Both the position numbers and the translations under genes were made by a program. Below are positions 6,276 through 11,818 of a stretch of 11,818 nt of DNA, in pieces (positions within the stretch are counted from its first letter, which is position 1; each line of letters opens with the position of its first letter). The stretch lies in contig CAYWXH010000050.1 of the NCBI GenBank assembly GCA_964462295.1, positions 1 through 11,818 on the forward strand, in the 5' to 3' direction. A model generated the notes under the pieces. That model had not been told where the DNA came from. It searched no databases and saw nothing but the letters and a program-made list of their open reading frames with translations. Source of the stretch: JALVIU01 sp964462295. GTDB lineage: Bacteria > Atribacterota > JALVIU01.

Positions 6276-7138
6276 CTGTTTATAACTATAGATACTACTA
6301 TAAAAACAAGCCCCAATATGGTAGAGGGTAAGATAACCTCACCTATGATAAGGTGTATAAATACAAGTGAAAGAAAAGGGGTCAAGAAAACGAGATTGCC
6401 TATTTTTGCAGTTGTTTTTGCAAGGGTTAGTGCCTTTAGCCATAGCGTGAAGGTGATACTCATTTCAAATGCCCCTATATAAAGGCTTCCCCACAAAGCA
6501 TAGGAAGAGATATGAAAATTTATATGAAAAACTAGGGAAAAGAGGAGGGTAAAAAGAAAGCCTATGAGAAAATTACAAAAGAGTTTAGTTACCTCATCTC
6601 TTTCATCCCGTACATTATAGATCCAGAATGTAGCCCATATAAAGGGAGATACTATGGCTAGTAAAACACCTAAAGGGTCTGAAAAGGAAAAGCTTTTTAG
6701 ATTTCCATGCGTGGCAATAGTTAAGACACCGAAAAATCCTATAAAGAGTGCTACGATATTTTTATAGGTGATTTTTTGTCCCAAGATAATGCCAGATAGT
6801 ATTACAAGGACTATTGGCCATGTATAATTTAATGTTTGTGCCTCTTGTGCCGGTAATATACTATATGCTTTGAAGATAACAAGATAATAAAGGAAAGGAT
6901 TTAAAAGGCCTAAAAATAAAGAATTTATCCATTGATGATAAGACATCTTTTTTAGTAGTATCAATTTTTCCTGACTAAAAAGTATAATAAACAATATAAT
7001 AGTAGAAAAAAGGGAAGAATAAAGCAAAAGATTTATATAGCTTAGATATCTTAGGGTAATCTTAAATGCAGTTGCCACAGTAGACCAAAAGAGTATGGCA
7101 GATAGTGCATAAAAGTATGCCTTCGTATTCTCTTTCAT
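6272..7138 (-). CDS. EamA/DMT-superfamily transporter, ten membrane helices
   Basis: Inner-membrane permease of the drug/metabolite transporter superfamily, 288 residues, usual length. Seen: ten hydrophobic segments, roughly at 8-27, 34-54, 70-90, 95-120, 126-142, 157-175, 187-206, 212-234, 246-265 and 271-287, arranged as two EamA repeats (about 7-141 and 154-287). Each repeat ends with the family's pattern of an acidic or polar loop followed by a final helix (GQKITYKNIVALFIGFFGVL; GEVILPSTILGLVF). Family members export amino acids, nucleosides or other metabolites; the substrate here is unknown. No ribosome site precedes the ATG. A promoter whose -10 ends six bases before the ATG implies a leaderless mRNA. 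It is divergent from the aldolase gene, with 113 bases between. Confidence 0.88.
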   Translation of the reverse strand: MKENTKAYFYALSAILFWSTVATAFKITLRYLSYINLLLYSSLFSTIILFIILFSQEKLILLKKMSYHQWINSLFLGLLNPFLYYLVIFKAYSILPAQEAQTLNYTWPIVLVILSGIILGQKITYKNIVALFIGFFGVLTIATHGNLKSFSFSDPLGVLLAIVSPFIWATFWIYNVRDERDEVTKLFCNFLIGFLFTLLFSLVFHINFHISSYALWGSLYIGAFEMSITFTLWLKALTLAKTTAKIGNLVFLTPFLSLVFIHLIIGEVILPSTILGLVFIVVSIVINS

Positions 7139-7144
7139 AGAATT

Positions 7145-7173
7145 ATTATAATATTATTTTTATAATTACTCAA
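7145..7173 (-). promoter_or_regulatory. Leaderless-type promoter of the EamA transporter gene
   Basis: Minus strand: -35 TTGAGT (7173-7168), 17-bp spacer, perfect -10 TATAAT (7150-7145), then six bases to the ATG at 7138. The expected transcription start (seven bases after the -10) is the A of the ATG. No purine-rich ribosome site could fit in the six bases AATTCT. Confidence 0.72.
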
Positions 7174-7191
7174 ATAAATTTTAAACTTATG

Positions 7192-7220
7192 TAGAAAAAA
7201 TTCCTTCATTATGGTAAAAT
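7192..7220 (+). promoter_or_regulatory. Promoter of the aldolase-Lon-yifB operon
   Basis: Plus strand: a weak -35 TAGAAA (7192-7197), a 17-bp spacer and -10 TAAAAT (7215-7220) preceded by TGG, which gives an extended -10 (TGn). A start near 7227 would leave a leader of about 25 bases with AAGGAGGT (7239-7246). It is back to back with the transporter promoter; the two -35 boxes are 18 bases apart. Confidence 0.6.
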
Positions 7221-7224
7221 GCCT

Positions 7225-7248
7225 ATGAATAGAGATAGAAGGAGGTAG
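7225..7248 (+). CDS. Possible seven-codon leader ORF before the aldolase gene
   Basis: ATG at 7225 opens M-N-R-D-R-R-R and stops at TAG 7246-7248. The stop overlaps the end of the AAGGAGGT ribosome site and lies three bases before the aldolase ATG. The ATG is four bases after the -10 box, so it would need an unusually early transcription start to be translated as a leaderless ORF. The ORF could also arise by chance, because the AGG-AGG codons are simply the ribosome site. Confidence 0.2.
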   Translation: MNRDRRR

Positions 7249-7251
7249 GAT

Positions 7252-8322
7252 ATGAAAAGAGTTGAGTTAACACCAGGAAAATGGAGGGGTTTACAAATAC
7301 TCTCCGATGAAGAGGGAAAATTTAGGATGATGGCAATAGATCAAAGGGGTTCTTTGAAAAAGGCCCTTGCTAAGGCACTTTCTATTCCACAAGATGAGGT
7401 AAAAGATGAAGATATTGTAAAGGCAAAAATAATGATTACAAAGGTTCTTTCTCCCTATGCAAGTGCAGTACTTACAGACCCTGTGTATGGTTTTCCATAT
7501 ACCATGGAATATATACCAAGAGATGTAGGAATTCTCCTTGCCTATGAAAAGACAGGGTATGAAAAGGCACAGGGTGGTAGAAAAACCTCTTTGTTGCCTG
7601 ATTGGAGTGGTGAAAAGATAAAGAGAGCTGGTGCAAATGCTATAAAACTTTTACTTTACTATAGACCTGATGGAGACCCAGAGGTAGGAGAATATCAGAG
7701 AGAGATTGTAAGAAAGGTAGGAGAAGAGGCTAAAAAGTATGATATCCCATTTCTTTTAGAACCTGTGGGATATGAAATAGAGGAACCAGGTAAAGATTCC
7801 TTAGAATATGCCCAACAAAAACCTAAGATCGTAATAGAGACTGTAAGGGAATTTACAAAGGAAGAGTATGGAATAGATGTATTGAAACTTGAATTTCCCG
7901 CAGATTTAAAATATACCGAAGAGTTTGCACATGGAGAGTTTGATGGAAAAGAGAGAGAGCCTGCATACGACCTCTATGAAGTAGAGGATATCTGCGAAGA
8001 GTTAAATGATACTGCAACTATCCCTTGGGTCCTTTTGAGTGCAGGTGTGGATATAGAAGAATTTCTTATCAATGTAGAGATAGCAACTGCCCATGGGGCG
8101 AGTGGTTTTTTGGCAGGAAGGGCCATTTGGAAAGATGCAGTACCGTTTTATCCAGACCTTGATAAAATGGAGAAGTGGTTATCCACAGAAGGAGTAGATA
8201 ACTTTGTAAGACTCTATAAGGCATCAGAAGAAGCTGTGCCATATTATAAACACAAAAAATTTGGAAATTTTGCAAATATAGATTTGAAAGATAGAGGAGT
8301 AGATTGGCATAAAAATTATTAG
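7252..8322 (+). CDS. Class I aldolase, tagatose-1,6-bisphosphate aldolase (LacD) family
   Basis: Schiff-base aldolase of the DeoC/LacD family that should cleave a ketose 1,6-bisphosphate to dihydroxyacetone phosphate and glyceraldehyde 3-phosphate in the cytoplasm. The protein has 356 residues, about 30 more than LacD of Gram-positive cocci; the excess is mainly the C-terminal tail (about 325-356). Seen: MAIDQRGSLK at 27-36, TDPVYGFP near 75-82, AYEKTGYE near 97-104, the probable Schiff-base lysine K212 in DVLKLEFP (LacD K205), LLSAGV at 261-266 and the phosphate-site stretch GASGFLAGRA at 282-291. AAGGAGGT five bases before the ATG fixes the start. No other tagatose/lactose genes are nearby, so a general role with fructose 1,6-bisphosphate or a sulfosugar phosphate is also possible. 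It begins an operon with the Lon-like protease 15 bases later. Confidence 0.85.
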   Translation: MKRVELTPGKWRGLQILSDEEGKFRMMAIDQRGSLKKALAKALSIPQDEVKDEDIVKAKIMITKVLSPYASAVLTDPVYGFPYTMEYIPRDVGILLAYEKTGYEKAQGGRKTSLLPDWSGEKIKRAGANAIKLLLYYRPDGDPEVGEYQREIVRKVGEEAKKYDIPFLLEPVGYEIEEPGKDSLEYAQQKPKIVIETVREFTKEEYGIDVLKLEFPADLKYTEEFAHGEFDGKEREPAYDLYEVEDICEELNDTATIPWVLLSAGVDIEEFLINVEIATAHGASGFLAGRAIWKDAVPFYPDLDKMEKWLSTEGVDNFVRLYKASEEAVPYYKHKKFGNFANIDLKDRGVDWHKNY

Positions 8323-8337
8323 GGGTGAAAATACTAT

Positions 8338-10752
8338 ATGGGAGATATAAGAGAACTTACCTCTTCTGAGGTATATAAAAAATGTGATCCTTCTATTTTT
8401 AATTTTGAGTCAACTAAGGAACTTGCCCATTTGGATAAACTTATAGGACAAAAAAGGGCATTAAAGGCAATAGATTTTGGTCTAAAAATAAAGAGGGTAG
8501 GGTATAACCTATATCTATCTGGTCTTCCTGGTACAGGAAAAACTAGTTATATAAGGTCATATTTAAAAGAGATAGCTAAAGAAGAAGAGACACCACCTGA
8601 TTGGGTATATGTGTATAATTTTAAGCAACCTTCTAAGCCTCGGGCCATAAGCCTTTCTCCGGGAAAGGGAGAAGAGTTTTGTCGTGATATGGAGGAGTTT
8701 ATAGAAGAGCTTAAGGCAGAGCTTCCAAAGGTCTTCTCCAGTGAAGAGTATGAGAAGAGAAAAGTAGAGATAATGAAGGCCTTACAAGACAAGAGCAATA
8801 AAATCATGGAGGCCTTAAGCGAAGAGGCTAAAAGAGAGGGGATAGCTATCGTAAGGACAAATGCGGGGTATGTAACAATCCCTATAGTGAATGGAAAACA
8901 GGTTACCCCTGAGGAGTTTGAGGCATTATCAGAAGATGTAAAAAAGGATATAGAAGAGAAGACAAAAAAGATCCAAGATAGACTCTTTGAGGCCTTAAGA
9001 AAGATAAGAGGAGAAGAAAAGGAGGCAAAAAAGGCCCTTTCTGAGCTTGATAAGCAGACCGCCCTTTTTGTTGTTACTCCACGTATAGAGGAGCTTTTGG
9101 AAAAGTATGGTGAATCTGAGAAAATAGAAGAATATCTAAAAAGTGTACAAGAGGATATAATACGCAACCTTAGCTTATTTATCCAGCAAGAAGAAGATGC
9201 CTCTCCTCTTAATATACTTCTTAGAGCAAAAAGCTCCCCATTTACAAGATACAAAGTAAATCTCATAGTAAATAGGAAGGGGGCACAAGGGGCTCCTGTA
9301 GTGGAAGAGACACACCCTACATATCCAAACCTTGTGGGCAAAGTAGAGTATGAGGGTCAATTTGGCACAATGGTTACAGATTTTACAAAAATTAGGGCAG
9401 GTGCCTTCCATAGGGCAAACGGAGGATATCTTATACTACAGGTAAGAGATGTCCTCTCTAATTTGGGGTCCTGGGATGCAATAAAAAGGATACTAAAAGA
9501 TGGTTCTATTAAGATAGAGAGCTTAAGTGAAAAACTTGGTCTTGTGACAGTTGATTCTCTAAAACCAGAACCTATACCTGTGAAGGTAAAAGTTGTCCTT
9601 GTGGGTAATCCACTTTTGTATCACCTTTTGTATCAATATGATGAGGATTTTTCTAAGCTTTTTAAGATAAAGGCAGATTTTGATTGGGTAATGAAAAGAG
9701 ATGAGGAAAATGTCCAAAAGCTTGCAAGTTTTGTGAGTTCTTACTGTGAGAAAGAGGGACTTAGACACTTCGATAGAGCTGGAATGGCAAGGCTTGTGGA
9801 GTACTCAAGTAGAATATCTGACAGTCAAGAAAAATTAAGTGCCATGTTCAATAAGCTAACAGAAATTATTCAGGAATCTGCCGCATGGGCAGAACTTGAA
9901 GGGGCAGATGTGGTAAGTGAGCATCATGTAGATAAGGCTATAGAAGAGAAGATATATCGTTCTAATCTTTATGAAGAGAAACTTCAGGAGATGATAGATA
10001 AGGGAAAGATTCTTATAGATATAGATGGAGAGAAGGTAGGCCAGATAAATGGCCTTGCAGTTTTATCTTTGGGTGATTATTCTTTTGCCAAACCCTCAAA
10101 GATTACGGCAAATGTCTTTTTGGGAAAAGAGGGTGTAGTAAATATAGAAAGAGAGGTAAAACTAAGTGGAAATATTCATAGTAAAGGGGTACTCATATTA
10201 TCAGGCTTTTTAAGAGAGAGATTCTCCCAGAAGTTTCCCCCAAGTTTTTCCGCATCTTTGACCTTTGAACAGGTTTATGAAGGTGTAGATGGAGATAGTG
10301 CATCAAGCACAGAGCTCTATGCCTTACTTTCTGCACTCTCTGGCGTTCCTATAAAACAGTATATAGCTGTAACAGGCTCTATAAATCAGAAAGGTCAGAT
10401 ACAACCCATTGGTGGTGTTAATGAGAAGATAGAAGGATTTTTTAAGGTGTGTAAATCTAAAGGACTTACAGGTGCGCAAGGTGTAATTATACCTTTGCAA
10501 AATGTAGATAACCTTATGTTAAATAAGGAGGTTCAAGATGCGATAGATAAGGGTCTTTTCCATATCTATCCTGTGAGTCATGTAAGTGAAGGAATTAAAA
10601 TTTTGACAGGTATTGAATTAGGTGAGCTAAAAGAGGATGGGACATATCCAGAAGGTACAATTTCCTATCTTGTAGAAAAAAGATTAAAGGAGATGCTTGA
10701 TATAGTAAAATCCCTTGAAAAAGAAGATAAAAATAATAAAGATAAAAATTAG
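8338..10752 (+). CDS. Lon-like ATP-dependent AAA+ protease (LonB/YcbZ type, S16 family)
   Basis: Fused ATPase and serine-lysine protease that should unfold and degrade proteins. It has 804 residues and no membrane segments, so it is cytoplasmic, unlike archaeal membrane LonB. Order: N-terminal region with Walker A GLPGTGKT at 62-69; a long charged, probably coiled-coil insert at about 130-290 that separates Walker A from the rest of the ATPase; the segment GAFHRANGGYLILQVRD at 355-371, which holds the Walker B strand, where the usual acidic pair is weak (LILQ); the lid region to about 545; and the Lon protease domain at about 560-760 with catalytic S654 in DGDSAS and K697 in GGVNEK. Both dyad residues are present. 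It ends in a charged tail. The ribosome site AGGGGTG (8321-8327) overlaps the aldolase stop. This architecture matches the AAA_32-containing Lon-like family, not classical LonA. Confidence 0.92.
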   Translation: MGDIRELTSSEVYKKCDPSIFNFESTKELAHLDKLIGQKRALKAIDFGLKIKRVGYNLYLSGLPGTGKTSYIRSYLKEIAKEEETPPDWVYVYNFKQPSKPRAISLSPGKGEEFCRDMEEFIEELKAELPKVFSSEEYEKRKVEIMKALQDKSNKIMEALSEEAKREGIAIVRTNAGYVTIPIVNGKQVTPEEFEALSEDVKKDIEEKTKKIQDRLFEALRKIRGEEKEAKKALSELDKQTALFVVTPRIEELLEKYGESEKIEEYLKSVQEDIIRNLSLFIQQEEDASPLNILLRAKSSPFTRYKVNLIVNRKGAQGAPVVEETHPTYPNLVGKVEYEGQFGTMVTDFTKIRAGAFHRANGGYLILQVRDVLSNLGSWDAIKRILKDGSIKIESLSEKLGLVTVDSLKPEPIPVKVKVVLVGNPLLYHLLYQYDEDFSKLFKIKADFDWVMKRDEENVQKLASFVSSYCEKEGLRHFDRAGMARLVEYSSRISDSQEKLSAMFNKLTEIIQESAAWAELEGADVVSEHHVDKAIEEKIYRSNLYEEKLQEMIDKGKILIDIDGEKVGQINGLAVLSLGDYSFAKPSKITANVFLGKEGVVNIEREVKLSGNIHSKGVLILSGFLRERFSQKFPPSFSASLTFEQVYEGVDGDSASSTELYALLSALSGVPIKQYIAVTGSINQKGQIQPIGGVNEKIEGFFKVCKSKGLTGAQGVIIPLQNVDNLMLNKEVQDAIDKGLFHIYPVSHVSEGIKILTGIELGELKEDGTYPEGTISYLVEKRLKEMLDIVKSLEKEDKNNKDKN

Positions 10753-10774
10753 AATAAAGGGAGTTTTGTAATAT

Positions 10775-11818
10775 ATGTTTTCTCGGTTGTTAAGTGCAAC
10801 TTTATGGGGGGTTGATGCATACCCTGTAGAGGTAGAAGTTGATGTCTCTCAGGGTCTCCCCTCTTTCCATATTGTAGGATTACCTGATGAGGCAGTAACA
10901 GAATCAAGAGAAAGGGTAAGGGCAGCACTTAAGAATATAGGATTTTCTTTTCCTCCAAAGAGGATCACTGTTAATCTTTCTCCAGGAGACATCAAGAAGG
11001 AAGGGGTACTATTTGATCTACCTATTGCACTTGGAATACTTGCAAGCACAGGACAGATCCCAAAACCCAATGATAGATATCTCTTTGCAGGTGAACTTTC
11101 CTTAGATGGTATTCTAAAGCCTATAAGAGGGGCGCTTTCTCTTTCTCTTCTTGCTAAAAAGGAGGGTTTAGCCCTTGTAATCCCTATGAAAAATGCAAAA
11201 GAGGCATCTATAATAGATGATATAGATATATACCCTTTTTCTTTTTTGTCAGATCTCCTACTCTCTCTAAAAGGAGATAGGGAGATGGAGAAATTCAAAA
11301 AAGAGGAAAATATAGTATTTGCTCCACATTATAGTGTTGATTTTTCAGAGGTTAAAGGTCAATATCATGCAAAAAGGGCGATAGAAGTGGCAGCTTCAGG
11401 GGGGCATAATATAATAATGATAGGACCACCAGGTGCAGGAAAGAGTATGCTTGCAAGGCGTATTCCTACTATTCTTCCTCCTCTTACAAGAGAAGAATCC
11501 ATTGAAGTAATTAGAATCCATAGTATAAAGGGCATTTTACCACAGGATGATCCCCTTATTATGGAGAGACCCTTTAGGTCTCCTCATTCATCCTCTTCTC
11601 TTGTCTCTTTGGTAGGGGGAGGAAGGGTACCTACCCCAGGAGAAGTAAGCCTTGCCCATAATGGTGTGCTTTTTATGGATGAATTTCCCGAATTTAGGAG
11701 GGATATAATAGATGCATTGAGACAACCTATGGAAGATAAATATATTACAATTTCTCGAGCTAACTATACTGTAAGATATCCTGCCCGTTTTATGCTCGTA
11801 TCTGCAAGTAATCCTTGC
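10775..11818 (+). CDS. yifB: YifB/ComM-like Mg-chelatase-type AAA+ ATPase, 3' partial
   Basis: The first 348 codons run in frame to the window end; about 150-160 more are expected. Seen: an N-terminal ChlI-like domain with the diagnostic GLPDEAVTESRERVRAAL (35-52) and ITVNLSPGDIKKEG (64-77), whose fold is related to the Lon protease domain; Walker A GPPGAGKS at 217-224; FRSPHSSSS at 267-275; Walker B GVLFMDEF at 297-304; and the sensor-1 stretch ASNPC at the cut edge. Members called ComM promote branch migration during natural transformation in some bacteria; in others the role is unclear. AAGGGAG (10757-10763), 11 bases before the ATG, supports the start. It lies 22 bases after the Lon-like gene and is probably co-transcribed. 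Confidence 0.93.
   Translation, partial: MFSRLLSATLWGVDAYPVEVEVDVSQGLPSFHIVGLPDEAVTESRERVRAALKNIGFSFPPKRITVNLSPGDIKKEGVLFDLPIALGILASTGQIPKPNDRYLFAGELSLDGILKPIRGALSLSLLAKKEGLALVIPMKNAKEASIIDDIDIYPFSFLSDLLLSLKGDREMEKFKKEENIVFAPHYSVDFSEVKGQYHAKRAIEVAASGGHNIIMIGPPGAGKSMLARRIPTILPPLTREESIEVIRIHSIKGILPQDDPLIMERPFRSPHSSSSLVSLVGGGRVPTPGEVSLAHNGVLFMDEFPEFRRDIIDALRQPMEDKYITISRANYTVRYPARFMLVSASNPC

Noticed and set aside
6090..6482. Plus-strand frame across the SDR-transporter junction
   Set aside because: It runs antisense to both genes and through a strong minus-strand promoter, with no ribosome site.
8547..9341. A 264-codon open frame on the minus strand
   Set aside because: It lies wholly opposite the Lon-like protease gene, is Ser-rich in the way produced by reading Lys/Glu-rich codons backwards, and has no plausible ribosome site or family motif.
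10849..11298. A 149-codon open frame on the minus strand
   Set aside because: It is opposite the well-supported yifB coding sequence, which shows clear family motifs; the antisense frame shows none.

Overview
The window reads as a low-GC bacterial draft genome. Ile is often ATA, Arg is mostly AGA/AGG, and charged residues (K, E, R) are abundant, so a thermophilic anaerobe seems likely. That is inference, and the phylum cannot be fixed from the sequence. Sigma70-type promoters (TTGAAA-17-TATAAT, TTGAGT-17-TATAAT) and strong AGGAGG ribosome sites show it is bacterial. A run of exactly 100 N marks a scaffold join, so the two sides may not be true neighbours.

Layout. (1) Bases 1-3428, plus strand: the end of a three-gene operon for a molybdenum hydroxylase of the xanthine dehydrogenase/CO dehydrogenase family, in the order FAD subunit (5' end missing), [2Fe-2S] subunit, molybdopterin subunit. 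It closes with a strong intrinsic terminator. (2) Bases 3479-3681: short non-coding sequence and the 100-N gap. (3) Bases 3682-4257, plus: a small SAM methyltransferase, convergent with the next operon; the two stop codons overlap. (4) Bases 6275 down to 4219, minus: a well-defined promoter, then an SDR epimerase/reductase, a Bcp/PrxQ-type peroxiredoxin and a thioredoxin-type arsenate reductase, then a terminator that lies inside the last codons of the methyltransferase. (5) Bases 7173-6272, minus: an EamA/DMT-type membrane transporter with its own promoter, apparently leaderless. (6) Bases 7192-11818, plus: a divergent operon of a LacD-type aldolase, a Lon-like AAA+ protease, and a YifB/ComM-like AAA+ ATPase cut off by the window end.

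How the genes fit. The hydroxylase genes encode one three-subunit enzyme that oxidises an unidentified substrate and passes electrons from Mo through two Fe-S clusters to FAD. Peroxiredoxin and arsenate reductase both normally draw on thioredoxin and are translated from abutting genes, so that operon looks like a thiol-redox/detoxification unit with a less clearly related SDR enzyme in front. The aldolase-protease-YifB cluster joins sugar phosphate metabolism, protein quality control and an ATPase linked to DNA uptake/branch migration; it may be only a shared transcription unit.

No clearly new biological system was found. The best points for a second look are the leaderless promoter architecture, a possible mini-ORF ending in the aldolase ribosome site, a peroxiredoxin without the usual resolving cysteine, and a terminator inside a coding sequence. 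No gene-free stretch exceeds 300 bases. No tRNA, rRNA, CRISPR array or insertion sequence was seen.
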